Below are positions 1 to 5,936 of a DNA stretch of 10,170 bases, piece by piece. Positions within the stretch are counted from its first letter, which is position 1. The number at the start of each line of letters is the position of its first letter. A program made the position numbers and the translations under genes. The stretch covers positions 1 through 10,170 of the forward strand of contig DUJX01000022.1 in assembly GCA_013329575.1 (NCBI GenBank), in the 5' to 3' direction. A model generated the notes under the pieces. It searched no databases. It saw only the letters and a list, made by a program, of their open reading frames with translations, and was not told the origin of the DNA. The DNA comes from Halobacteria archaeon (GTDB taxonomy: Archaea > Halobacteriota > Methanoliparia > Methanoliparales > Methanoliparaceae).

Positions 1-230
1 AAACGTCTTAAATAATCCTTTATATTGAGTTTTAGTATTAAAAGAGGTATTATTAAAATCAATACGGCAAAAATAGGTAGAATCACCAGATTATCCATTA
101 AAATGACGGCTATCAATGAAGACAAGGCAATTATGAGTTTTATACGTGCATCTATCTTCCATGAAAACTTTCCTTCTGGTATCTCTACATTGAGCGGCGA
201 TATAATACCCTCTGCCAATTTATTTCTCAT
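1..230 (-). CDS. cbiQ: CbiQ-type ECF transporter transmembrane (T) component, partial
   Basis: This gene is cut by the left window edge; the first 76 residues are visible. It starts with ATG at 230 (MRNKLAEGIISPLNVEIP...). After a short cytoplasmic N-terminus comes the segment DARIKLIIALSSLIAVI, which matches the D-x-R-x-K-L signature found at the start of the first membrane helix in CbiQ/EcfT proteins. A second hydrophobic stretch of Ile/Leu follows at about residues 50-68. In ECF importers the T component couples the substrate-binding CbiM/CbiN unit to the ATPase CbiO, which would be expected just beyond the left edge. Its position downstream of cbiM and cbiN on the same strand supports the call. 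The ribosome-binding site is weak (AGAGACGAA), so translation may be coupled to the upstream genes. Confidence 0.88.
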   Translation of the reverse strand, partial: MRNKLAEGIISPLNVEIPEGKFSWKIDARIKLIIALSSLIAVILMDNLVILPIFAVLILIIPLLILKLNIKDYLRR

Positions 231-243
231 ATTTCGTCTCTGT

Positions 244-357
244 TTACTCTTTTTTAATCTTTAAAAGCCTTATATGATGGCCTAGTATCAAAAAGATAAA
301 AAATCCGAGAGTAGTGCCTATGCCACATAATGGGTCGCCTGCAAGCCATTCAAACAT
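244..357 (-). CDS. small single-pass membrane peptide in cobalt importer operon (37 aa)
   Basis: This short reading frame fills the gap between cbiN and cbiQ. It starts with ATG at 357 and stops with TAA at 244-246. The bases before the start read AAGAGGTGTTAAC, giving a good Shine-Dalgarno site (GAGGTG) at normal spacing. The peptide begins MFEWLAGDPLCGIG, continues with a hydrophobic helix (about residues 14-27, TTLGFFIFLILG) and ends in a basic tail (HHIRLLKIKKE), so a single inside-positive membrane segment is likely. It lies 13 bases from cbiN and 13 bases from cbiQ, on the same strand. I do not recognise the family. A role as a small extra subunit of the cobalt/nickel importer is inference from position only. 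It contains one Cys (residue 11) and two adjacent His (27-28), which could in principle bind metal. Confidence 0.68.
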   Translation of the reverse strand: MFEWLAGDPLCGIGTTLGFFIFLILGHHIRLLKIKKE

Positions 358-370
358 GTTAACACCTCTT

Positions 371-679
371 TTATTCTTTAATTTTATCTCTTTTATCTTT
401 ATTATTAAATAAATCCGTCCAGAAATATCCTACTATGAACCCTGCGATGATACCAACGATCGTATATGTTATCTCTTCTCCGATAAGGTTACTAGCAGTA
501 GGAACTACCGATATTGGCTCTTTATCTGTCTGTTCTGTGATTATTTCGGATACTATCTCATCAGATCCTTTCATCTCGTATTCTGATCCAATATAAGATA
601 ATATTGTAATAGCAAGGACTATAACTACCATTAAAACCAATGAAACCTTTGTAAACTTGTCTAATATCATTTTAATCAC
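371..679 (-). CDS. cbiN: CbiN, small accessory subunit of cobalt ECF transporter
   Basis: This 102-residue protein has the CbiN layout: an N-terminal membrane helix (about residues 12-30), an outside loop, and a C-terminal membrane helix (about 71-90). The loop begins GSEYEMKGSDEIVSEII, which resembles the GGEYGGSDGEAESQI segment I recall from enterobacterial CbiN. CbiN works with CbiM to load Co2+ in CbiMNQO importers. The longest frame uses a GTG start at 679 and overlaps the end of cbiM by 8 bases. An in-frame ATG at 670 would leave a 1-base gap and remove only three residues. Neither has a clear Shine-Dalgarno site, so coupling to cbiM translation is likely. A separate CbiN rather than a NikMN fusion favours cobalt over nickel, but substrate is not proven by sequence. 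Confidence 0.86.
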   Translation of the reverse strand: MIKMILDKFTKVSLVLMVVIVLAITILSYIGSEYEMKGSDEIVSEIITEQTDKEPISVVPTASNLIGEEITYTIVGIIAGFIVGYFWTDLFNNKDKRDKIKE

Positions 680-1337
680 GTTTATGATAATTATGATAAA
701 AATAAAGTAAATCTGGCTTATTTTTATAAATATACTCTACGATACCAGCAGTAAATATGAATTCAGCAATGGCCAGAGGCAACTGTGTAGGGATGTAACC
801 TGCCGAATAGATCAGCCAGTGCGACAAGACGGAGGTCGGATTTAAGGATAATGCGAGTTGAAACGCCGTCGTTAGATATACTAATATGCTACCGATAAAT
901 GCCGAGATGCCTGCCGATGTCCATACGGGTAATTTTAGTCTCTTAAACAACAAAAACAATAAATATGCGCTAAATGGTCCGACAATGCCCATAGAGACGG
1001 TATTTGCACCCAAAGTCGTCAATCCACCATGGCCTATAAATGCTTGAATTATCAATATAATAAATGTAATAACCACGCTTGCAAACGGACCGATTATTAT
1101 AGAAGCCATCGGAGTCCCGACAGGATGGGAAGATGATCCAGTTACCGGTACTGGTATATGCCAGACAGAGATCACGAAGACGGCAGCACCCATAAGTGCC
1201 AAGATTGGCATGTATGATCTCTCATTCTCCTTATCCATCTTTCTTATGCGATTTATACCGATTACAAGAAATATTATCGCTATTATAAACCAGATTAGGC
1301 ACCATACAGGTGTTAATATCCCATCAGATATATGCAT
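672..1337 (-). CDS. cbiM: CbiM, substrate-binding membrane component of cobalt/nickel ECF transporter
   Basis: The protein has 221 residues, the usual CbiM length. It starts MHISDGILTPVW, the hallmark N-terminus in which the free amino group and His2 take part in metal binding. The other conserved blocks are present: PVTGSSSHPVGT (residues 64-75, with metal-ligand candidate His71) and GHGGLTTLGANTVSMGIVGP (102-121). About six hydrophobic membrane segments can be seen. CbiM captures Co2+ (or Ni2+ in NikM relatives), and CbiQ and CbiO energise transport. It is the first gene of a minus-strand operon with cbiN, a 37-residue peptide and cbiQ. A TATA-like box lies about 26 bases upstream of the ATG, so the mRNA is probably leaderless. 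No metal-responsive operator could be identified with confidence. Confidence 0.95.
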   Translation of the reverse strand: MHISDGILTPVWCLIWFIIAIIFLVIGINRIRKMDKENERSYMPILALMGAAVFVISVWHIPVPVTGSSSHPVGTPMASIIIGPFASVVITFIILIIQAFIGHGGLTTLGANTVSMGIVGPFSAYLLFLLFKRLKLPVWTSAGISAFIGSILVYLTTAFQLALSLNPTSVLSHWLIYSAGYIPTQLPLAIAEFIFTAGIVEYIYKNKPDLLYFYHNYHKRD

Positions 1338-1370
1338 ATCTACTAAAGTTTTTTTTAAATATATAAAAAT
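1338..1370 (-). promoter_or_regulatory. promoter of the cbi operon, probably leaderless
   Basis: On the minus strand the box TTTATATAT spans 1367-1359, preceded by the purine-rich stretch CAAAAGA as a possible BRE. Its centre is about 26 bases from the A of the cbiM ATG at 1337, the usual TATA-to-start distance in archaea. No Shine-Dalgarno site precedes the ATG (CTTTAGTAGAT), which fits a leaderless transcript. Confidence 0.6.
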
Positions 1371-1409
1371 CTTTTGTTTTTAAAATTTAATAATTTTGAT
1401 ACAGGGTGA

Positions 1410-1472
1410 AAAAAGAATATCTATAAATAAAGAGATACATCTTTATTAACTGTTTTATATAGGAGGAGTAAA
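1410..1472 (+). promoter_or_regulatory. promoter and ribosome-binding site of first defence gene
   Basis: A TATA-like box CTATAAATA is at 1421-1429, with an A/G-rich stretch before it as possible BRE. Transcription is predicted to begin near 1451. A strong Shine-Dalgarno site AGGAGGA (1461-1467) sits 5 bases before the ATG at 1473. An inverted repeat at 1426-1447, described separately, overlaps the downstream edge of the box. Confidence 0.6.
1426..1447. promoter_or_regulatory. inverted repeat, candidate repressor operator
   Basis: AATAAAGA (1426-1433) and TCTTTATT (1440-1447) are perfect reverse complements separated by 6 bases (GATACA). The repeat lies between the TATA box and the predicted transcription start, where archaeal repressors commonly block polymerase recruitment. 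The DNA is AT-rich, so chance is possible, but an 8+8 match at this position is notable. The regulator is unknown. Confidence 0.45.
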
Positions 1473-1955
1473 ATGAGTGGGCTTATCAAAACGAGAGAGG
1501 TTATTGAGGCTGCAGTATCCATCGAAGAAAATGGTTATGCGTTTTATAAATCTGTTGAAGGGGCAATAGATGATAAGGATGTAAAAGATGTCTTCTCTTT
1601 CTTGGCAGGAGAAGAAAATAGGCATATCGTTGCTTTTAAGAAGATATATGAATGGATAGATGATCAGGAAGATACGATAATCGATGACGAGGATAGCAGC
1701 AATTATATAAAAGCATTGGCAGAAAAAAATGTTTTTACTAAGAAAGATGCGGCTAATGATATGGTAAAAAACATTAAAACACCTTTTGATGCGATTAATT
1801 TGGCTTTAAATTTTGAACGAGATTCCATATTATTTTTTAATGAGATAAAAAGTTTTGTTTCACAGGATAATCAGGATCTAATCAATAAATTGATCAAAGA
1901 AGAGCATGATCATATAGTCAAGTTACACAATTTAGAGAACCAGCTAAAAAAGTAG
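1473..1955 (+). CDS. rubrerythrin/ferritin-like diiron protein without rubredoxin domain
   Basis: This 160-residue protein is a four-helix ferritin-like domain of the broad rubrerythrin group. The likely diiron ligands are visible: Glu18/19 in SIEENGYAFY, the ExxH motif at Glu48-His51 (GEENRH), Glu115 in LNFERDSILFF, and a second ExxH at Glu144-His147 (EEHDH). There is no C-terminal CxxC...CxxC rubredoxin domain, so it must take electrons from a separate partner if it reduces peroxide as rubrerythrins do. The start is fixed by a strong AGGAGGA site 5 bases upstream. It is the first gene of the defence island, divergent from the cbi operon, and its stop codon directly abuts the start of the C_GCAxxG_C_C gene. 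A similar protein is encoded at 6014-6484. A peroxidase or iron-handling role is inferred from the family. Confidence 0.85.
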   Translation: MSGLIKTREVIEAAVSIEENGYAFYKSVEGAIDDKDVKDVFSFLAGEENRHIVAFKKIYEWIDDQEDTIIDDEDSSNYIKALAEKNVFTKKDAANDMVKNIKTPFDAINLALNFERDSILFFNEIKSFVSQDNQDLINKLIKEEHDHIVKLHNLENQLKK

Positions 1956-2504
1956 ATGGTATATGATATGGATGAGAATCTTGTAGATGTGGTAAGACAG
2001 AGAGCGAGAAAAAATTTTAGCAAAGGTTATAATTGCGCCGAATCTGTATTTGAATCTGTGATCTGTTCTATAGATACGGGTCTGCCTATGGACGTATTAA
2101 AACTAGCAACCGGCTTTGGTGGTGGAGTAGGACTATACGGAGACACATGTGGTGCGATAACCGGTGCTGTTATGGCTGTTGGTGCCGTTCACGGTAGAAG
2201 CAGACTACCAGAAGGCGAAGGGAAAGAGGCAACTCAAAAGGCTAAGGAACAATTATACGGCAGACCAGGCCTATACAGGATATTTAACCAAATTCCAAAC
2301 AGAATAAACGATAAATATGGTAACACGCTCTGTCGCGAACTTACAAAGCAATGGAAGGATAACTGGCTTTGCAGAGAACACGCGCTTCACTGTCGGGATA
2401 TCATCACGGATGCAGCAGGTATTGCTGCCGAGCTTATTCTGTCGGATAAAGACATAGTCGCGTCTAAACCTTTTGGAAGAAATGTAGAAAATTTAAAAGA
2501 TTGA
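1956..2504 (+). CDS. C_GCAxxG_C_C family putative redox-active protein
   Basis: This 182-residue protein matches the layout of the C_GCAxxG_C_C family (putative redox-active proteins). The N-terminal block KGYNCAES contains Cys27. A Gly-rich segment GFGGGVGLYGDTCGAITGA (about residues 53-71) carries Cys65, followed by Cys126 (GNTLCREL), Cys139 (WLCREH) and Cys146 (LHCRDII); Cys37 is an extra. The family's biochemical function is not established; clustered conserved cysteines suggest redox or metal/cluster binding. The ATG at 1956 follows immediately after the upstream stop codon, and no Shine-Dalgarno site is present, so translation is probably coupled to the diiron protein at 1473. A second in-frame ATG at 1968 is possible. 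The coupling suggests the two products work together, perhaps as electron donor and diiron acceptor, which is inference. Confidence 0.85.
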   Translation: MVYDMDENLVDVVRQRARKNFSKGYNCAESVFESVICSIDTGLPMDVLKLATGFGGGVGLYGDTCGAITGAVMAVGAVHGRSRLPEGEGKEATQKAKEQLYGRPGLYRIFNQIPNRINDKYGNTLCRELTKQWKDNWLCREHALHCRDIITDAAGIAAELILSDKDIVASKPFGRNVENLKD

Positions 2505-2506
2505 TC

Positions 2507-2562
2507 TTTGATCTTATTATTTATTTGATATTTAATCTTTTATTTTAGATTTTGTTTTTATT
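2507..2562 (+). terminator. T-rich region, probable archaeal terminator
   Basis: Just after the stop codon at 2504 the plus strand contains repeated T-runs (around 2535-2543 and 2551-2559) without a GC-rich stem. Oligo-T tracts are sufficient terminators in archaea. Composition is the only evidence. Confidence 0.35.
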
Positions 2563-2594
2563 ATCTGATTTAGGCGGATATCTATTTTATTACC

Positions 2595-2662
2595 CTATAA
2601 TATAAGTATAACTAAAAATATTTATAAGTGAGGATATATCATAGTTAATTGGAGGTATTTAT
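2595..2662 (+). promoter_or_regulatory. promoter and ribosome-binding site of superoxide reductase gene
   Basis: Two TATA-like sequences sharing TATAAGT occur at 2601-2607 and 2623-2629, 22 bases (about two helical turns) apart. The first would place the transcript start near 2631 and leave a leader carrying the strong site GGAGGT (2651-2656), 6 bases before the ATG at 2663. The second would place it near 2651, at the edge of that site. Which box is used cannot be told from sequence. Confidence 0.5.
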
Positions 2663-3007
2663 ATGAAATATGGAGACGTGTTAAAAGGAAAAGAGGCAGA
2701 AGGAAGAGAGAAACATGTGCCAGTAATAGAGATAGAGAAAGATGGTGACGGAAAGAAGATCGTAAAGGTAACGGTGGGTAAAGAGGTACCTCATCCTAAC
2801 ACGGTTGAACATCATATATGCTGGATAGAACTATTTGGTGTGAAGAAAGAGAATAATCAGGTTGTTGAATTGGGCAAGGCAAATTTTGGACCGACGTTTA
2901 CGGATCCGACCGCGACTTTTAAGACATCTTTGGATGGGATCAAAACATTAATTGCCTTGGACTACTGTAACATCCACGGAGTCTGGGAAAACTCGTTGGA
3001 TATCTGA
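2663..3007 (+). CDS. sor: superoxide reductase (neelaredoxin, one-iron class)
   Basis: This cytoplasmic enzyme reduces superoxide to hydrogen peroxide at a mononuclear Fe(His)4Cys centre without producing O2, the typical strategy of anaerobes. The ligand pattern is complete: His18 in EKHVPVIE, His44 (PHP), His50 (VEHHICWI), then Cys102 and His105 in YCNIHGVW. The catalytic Glu16-Lys17 pair before His18 matches the E-K-H-V-P motif of the Pyrococcus type. At 114 residues it has no N-terminal desulforedoxin domain, so it is the neelaredoxin (1Fe) class rather than desulfoferrodoxin. A strong GGAGGT site fixes the start. Rubredoxin is the usual electron donor in this family; the only one in the window is the C-terminal domain of the fusion at 4010-4729. 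Confidence 0.96.
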   Translation: MKYGDVLKGKEAEGREKHVPVIEIEKDGDGKKIVKVTVGKEVPHPNTVEHHICWIELFGVKKENNQVVELGKANFGPTFTDPTATFKTSLDGIKTLIALDYCNIHGVWENSLDI

Positions 3008-3017
3008 ATATCTTAAC

Positions 3018-3057
3018 ATTTTTACATTTTTATTAATATTTTTGTATTGTTTTTTTG
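3018..3057 (+). terminator. T-run cluster, probable archaeal terminator
   Basis: The 40 bases downstream of the superoxide reductase gene are mostly T and end in a run of seven T (3050-3056). No stem is needed for an archaeal oligo-T terminator. The next gene has its own TATA-like box directly afterwards, consistent with a transcript boundary here. Confidence 0.42.
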
Positions 3058-3096
3058 TATTATATAACTTAAAACGGATTAAAAGAGCTGATAAAT
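3058..3096 (+). promoter_or_regulatory. promoter of half-ferritin/ferritin operon
   Basis: TTATATAA at 3060-3067 is a TATA-like box; a start near 3090 would leave a leader of only about 7 bases. Only a weak GAG lies upstream of the ATG at 3097, so initiation on a very short leader is likely. The downstream ferritin gene has its own strong ribosome-binding site. Confidence 0.5.
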
Positions 3097-3375
3097 ATGT
3101 TTAGTGAGATCCCAACTGATTTAGAAAAATTGAATAAAGACGAGAGAGACAAAGAGATAGTACGCATGGGTATTATTGCGGAACTCGATGCGATCAATCT
3201 TTATGAGCAACTCGCCGCAATGACCAATGATACAGATATTAAAAAAATTTTTTTAGATGTTGCAAATGAGGAGAAGACCCATTTTGGTGAATTCTTGACT
3301 CTCCTCATGAAGAAAGATAAAGATCAGGTAAAAGAGTTGGATAAAGGTAAAAAAGAAGTAGAAGAATTGATTTAA
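3097..3375 (+). CDS. encapsulated-ferritin-like (half-ferritin) diiron protein, stand-alone
   Basis: This 92-residue protein has two predicted helices instead of four, so two chains would be needed to build a diiron site. It closely resembles, from memory, the N-terminal ferritin-like domain of the Pyrococcus furiosus encapsulin: the segments GIIAELDAINLYEQ (residues 25-38) and LDVANEEKTHFGEF (53-66) and the C-terminal EVEEL correspond. Likely ligands, by analogy to bacterial encapsulated ferritin, are Glu29, Glu59 and His62, with Tyr36 nearby. In that family the protein oxidises Fe2+ and works inside an encapsulin shell. Here the chain ends right after the domain: there is no encapsulin fusion, no encapsulin gene nearby and no obvious C-terminal cargo tail. 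It is 18 bases upstream of a classical ferritin, so the two are probably co-transcribed. Confidence 0.85.
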   Translation: MFSEIPTDLEKLNKDERDKEIVRMGIIAELDAINLYEQLAAMTNDTDIKKIFLDVANEEKTHFGEFLTLLMKKDKDQVKELDKGKKEVEELI

Positions 3376-3383
3376 TTATAAAC

Positions 3384-3389
3384 GGAGGT
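3384..3389 (+). promoter_or_regulatory. Shine-Dalgarno site of ferritin gene
   Basis: GGAGGT ends 4 bases before the ATG at 3394 and lies in the 18-base gap after the half-ferritin stop codon, supporting independent, efficient translation of ferritin from a shared mRNA. Confidence 0.7.
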
Positions 3390-3393
3390 AAAA

Positions 3394-3936
3394 ATGCTTA
3401 ATGAAAAAATAATCAATGCTTTAAATGGACAATTGAATAAAGAGCTTTATTCTGCATATCTGTATCTATCTATGTCGGCAAATAGCACGTTTATCGGATT
3501 AAAAGGATTCGCAAACTGGTTTATGGTTCAATATCAGGAAGAGATGGTCCATGCAATGAAGATATACACTTATATAAACGATCAAGGAGCGAAGGTCAAA
3601 CTTAAGAGCGTCGAAGAACCGCCATCCGATTTTGAGTCCCCGTTGGATATGTTTGAGAAGACGTTGGAGCATGAAAAATTTATAACTAAGTCTATAAACG
3701 AACTGGCAGATCTTGTACTCGGAGAGAAGGATCACGCTACTTATATGTTCCTTCAATGGTTCATTAACGAACAGATAGAGGAAGAATCCAATGATGTTGA
3801 TATCATAAACAAATTGAGACTTATCGGTAACGATGGCAACGGATTGTTGATGCTCGACAAAGAACTTGCGTTAAGGGTTTTTGTCCCACCAGCACAGACA
3901 CAACAGGCCGGATCAACCGGCGGAACCGCTCCGTAA
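3394..3936 (+). CDS. ftn: non-haem ferritin (24-mer type)
   Basis: This 180-residue protein is a classical prokaryotic ferritin that oxidises Fe2+ with O2 or H2O2 and stores the mineral in a hollow shell. All ferroxidase ligands fall at the same numbers I recall for E. coli FtnA: Glu17, Tyr24, Glu50, His53, Glu94, Glu126, Gln127 and Glu130, in segments NKELYSAYLYL, YQEEMVHAM, LEHEKFIT and FINEQIEEE. The first ~165 residues form the four-helix bundle plus the fifth helix. The last ~16 residues (PPAQTQQAGSTGGTAP) are a flexible low-complexity tail of Pro, Gln, Gly, Thr and Ser. The start follows a GGAGGT site. It shares a transcript with the half-ferritin. Its role in the island is to remove free iron and so limit Fenton chemistry. 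Confidence 0.96.
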   Translation: MLNEKIINALNGQLNKELYSAYLYLSMSANSTFIGLKGFANWFMVQYQEEMVHAMKIYTYINDQGAKVKLKSVEEPPSDFESPLDMFEKTLEHEKFITKSINELADLVLGEKDHATYMFLQWFINEQIEEESNDVDIINKLRLIGNDGNGLLMLDKELALRVFVPPAQTQQAGSTGGTAP

Positions 3937-3943
3937 TCATGAA

Positions 3944-4009
3944 TCATAATTATGAAAAATTATATACCATATATAAAAAATAAAAAACTGAATAACTTTT
4001 TATGACAGG
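3944..4009 (+). promoter_or_regulatory. promoter of Hrb-FprA operon with 12-base palindrome
   Basis: A TATA-like box ATATATAAA spans 3969-3977, predicting a start near 3999. Upstream of it, TCATAATTATGA (3944-3955) is a perfect 12-base palindrome and could be an activator or repressor site. Such AT-only palindromes arise easily by chance, so only the TATA box is a firm call. Confidence 0.48.
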
Positions 4010-4729
4010 ATGAGTTACCAAATGAATAATAAAGCGTTGTATAAAATAAGTTATGGGTTATATGTCGTTACATCAAAAAAAGGTAAAAAATTAAACGGGC
4101 AGATTGCAAATACCGCAATTCAGGTTACATCCGACCCTGTGCAGGTGGCTGTGGTTATAAACAAGAACAACCTGACCCATGAGTTTATTAAAAACAGTAA
4201 AGTTTTTGCTGTATCTGTTCTTTCAAAAATAACACCGATGACGTTTATAGGTCAGTTTGGGTTTAAATCTGGTAAAGATACAGCGAATAAATTTGAAAAT
4301 GTCGAGTATAAGATAGGTAAGACAGGTGCACCTATTGTATTGGATAACTCGATAGCGTATTTAGAAGCAGAGTTGGTCAACAGTTTAGATGTCGGTACTC
4401 ATACCATATTTGTTGGAAAAGTGGTGGACGCAGAAGTGATAGACGATAACGAAGAACCTATGACTTATGCGTATTATCACGAGGTAAAGAAGGGTAAATC
4501 GCCCAAAAATGCACCGACTTATATGGAAGAAAAGAAAGAGAAAGAGACAAAGAAGGAGGATAAAAAAATGGATAAATATAGATGCAGCGTATGCGGGTAT
4601 CTTTATAATCCTGCAAAAGGAGATCCTGACTCAGGAATCGATCCTGGAACACCTTTTGAAGATTTGCCGGATGATTGGACATGTCCTGTGTGTGGAGCAA
4701 GTAAAGATCAATTTGTGAAGGAGGCTTGA
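4010..4729 (+). CDS. hrb: flavin reductase-rubredoxin fusion (high-molecular-weight rubredoxin)
   Basis: Residues 1 to about 165 form an FMN-binding split-barrel flavin reductase ([44 protein letters not shown]). A Lys/Glu-rich linker (about 166-186) leads to a rubredoxin domain whose iron ligands are Cys192-x-x-Cys195 (CSVCGYLY) and Cys225-x-x-Cys228 (CPVCGA). The same arrangement is known as Hrb in Moorella, where it passes electrons from NADH to the flavodiiron protein FprA. Here fprA follows directly and the stop overlaps the region of its start, so the pair forms one operon. The start is uncertain: ATG 4010 gives the longest form, but ATG 4022 (MNNKALYK...) follows an AGGATGAG sequence and also fits the family. 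A strong internal ribosome-binding site and ATG lie exactly at the rubredoxin boundary. Confidence 0.93.
   Translation: MSYQMNNKALYKISYGLYVVTSKKGKKLNGQIANTAIQVTSDPVQVAVVINKNNLTHEFIKNSKVFAVSVLSKITPMTFIGQFGFKSGKDTANKFENVEYKIGKTGAPIVLDNSIAYLEAELVNSLDVGTHTIFVGKVVDAEVIDDNEEPMTYAYYHEVKKGKSPKNAPTYMEEKKEKETKKEDKKMDKYRCSVCGYLYNPAKGDPDSGIDPGTPFEDLPDDWTCPVCGASKDQFVKEA
4555..4729 (+). other. internal ribosome-binding site and start for free rubredoxin (53 aa)
   Basis: Within hrb, AAGGAGGA (GGAGG core 4555-4559) lies 8 bases before an in-frame ATG at 4568. Translation from here gives [10 protein letters not shown]..., a complete 53-residue rubredoxin ending at the same stop. The site is as strong as those used by the real gene starts in this window. 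The preceding linker is a purine-rich Lys/Glu stretch, so part of the SD match could come from AAG/GAG codons. A second product is therefore plausible but unproven. Confidence 0.55.
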
Positions 4730-4734
4730 ATAGA

Positions 4735-5928
4735 ATGGCATTGCCGAGAGAGATTACCGAAAATGTATATTGGGTGGGTGCGATCGATTGGAATAGTAGA
4801 TTATTTGATGCTCTTATTCCTCTTCCAAACGGAACGAGTTACAACTCGTACCTCATTAAGGGTAGCGAGAAGGTTGCGTTGATCGATACGGTAGATCCGA
4901 CGATGAACGATGTTCTGATAAAGAATATTGGAGAATTAGGGATAGATAGGATCGATTATGTTATTGCAAACCATGCAGAACAAGATCATTCAGGCACTTT
5001 GCCGCGTGTTTTAGAGTTGTTTCCGGATGCAAAGGTCCTTACCAATCCAAAATGTAAAGATTTACTGATAAATCTACTTCTAATTCCTGATAAAAAGATC
5101 GAAGTGGTCAAAGACGGCGAAGAGGTCTCTCTCGGTGATAAGACGCTCAGATTCATCTATGCACCCTGGGTTCACTGGCCCGATACGATGTTCACGTATC
5201 TAATAGAGGATAAAATCTTATTTACATGCGATTTTTTAGGTTCTCATCTGGCTACGAGCGATCTTTTTGTTGAGGATAACGACCGGATATACGAGCCTGC
5301 AAAGAGGTATTATGCGGAGATCATGATGCCTTTTAGAACCCCGCATGTTCAGAAGAATCTTGAAAAAATAAGAAAGATTGACGTAGAGATGATCGCGGCG
5401 AGTCACGGTCCCATATACAATGATCCATCTTATATCTTGGATTTATACGAATATTGGGCATCGGATGATGTAGAAAACGAGGTTATCATTCCATATATAT
5501 CGATGCACGGCAGTACCGAGACGATGGTAAGATATTTGACGGATTGTTTGATCAATCGAGGCATATCTGTAAAGGTATTCAATTTGAACAAGACCGATAT
5601 TGGAGATTTGGCGATGGCTGTTGTAGATGCTGCTACTATTGTTGTTGGTGCTCCTATGACCTTGGCAAATCCGCATCCTAATGCGATAGGACCGGTTATT
5701 CTTTTAAATGCATTGAGACCAAAGACAAAGTTTGTATCGCTTATTGGTTCTTACGGATGGGGCGGCCGGTTGGTTGAGACGGTGAAAGGATTGCTTTCTA
5801 ATCTGAATGCCGAGTTTATAGAGCCTGTTGTGGCAAAAGGGTATCCAAAAGAGGAAGATTTCAAAGAGTTGGATAGGCTTGCTGACGACATCCTTAAAAG
5901 GCATAAGGAAATGATCAAAAAACATTAA
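4735..5928 (+). CDS. fprA: flavodiiron protein (F420H2 oxidase / FprA type)
   Basis: This 397-residue enzyme reduces O2 four-electronwise to water (some relatives reduce NO). The N-terminal beta-lactamase-like domain holds the diiron ligands: His80-x-Glu82-x-Asp84 (NHAEQDHSG), His147 (PWVHWPDTM), Asp166 (FTCDFLGS) and His224 (AASHGPIY). The C-terminal flavodoxin domain starts at about residue 252, with FMN phosphate loop SMHGSTETM (257-264) and GSYGWGG later. I chose ATG 4735 rather than a TTG at 4726: the AAGGAGG site at 4718-4724 is 10 bases from the ATG but only 1 base from the TTG. Methanogen relatives use F420H2, while Moorella FprA uses Hrb; the adjacent hrb gene favours rubredoxin as donor here, though both are possible. 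Confidence 0.96.
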   Translation: MALPREITENVYWVGAIDWNSRLFDALIPLPNGTSYNSYLIKGSEKVALIDTVDPTMNDVLIKNIGELGIDRIDYVIANHAEQDHSGTLPRVLELFPDAKVLTNPKCKDLLINLLLIPDKKIEVVKDGEEVSLGDKTLRFIYAPWVHWPDTMFTYLIEDKILFTCDFLGSHLATSDLFVEDNDRIYEPAKRYYAEIMMPFRTPHVQKNLEKIRKIDVEMIAASHGPIYNDPSYILDLYEYWASDDVENEVIIPYISMHGSTETMVRYLTDCLINRGISVKVFNLNKTDIGDLAMAVVDAATIVVGAPMTLANPHPNAIGPVILLNALRPKTKFVSLIGSYGWGGRLVETVKGLLSNLNAEFIEPVVAKGYPKEEDFKELDRLADDILKRHKEMIKKH

Positions 5929-5936
5929 AAAATTAT

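Noticed and set aside
25..264. 79-residue plus-strand open frame at the left edge
   Set aside because: It runs antisense to cbiQ, which has a clear family signature and operon context; the plus-strand product shows no recognisable domain and no ribosome-binding site.
4523..4567. Purine-rich tract in the hrb linker as a programmed frameshift site
   Set aside because: Both flanking domains are in the same frame, so no frameshift is needed to make the full protein.
4458..4700. 80-residue minus-strand frame inside hrb
   Set aside because: It is a shadow of the flavin reductase-rubredoxin gene, rich in Ser/Leu/Phe from the reverse of the Lys/Glu linker, with no independent evidence.
4726..4734. 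TTG at 4726 as the start of fprA
   Set aside because: The AAGGAGG site ends only 1 base before it. ATG 4735 gives workable spacing and the usual N-terminus of the family.
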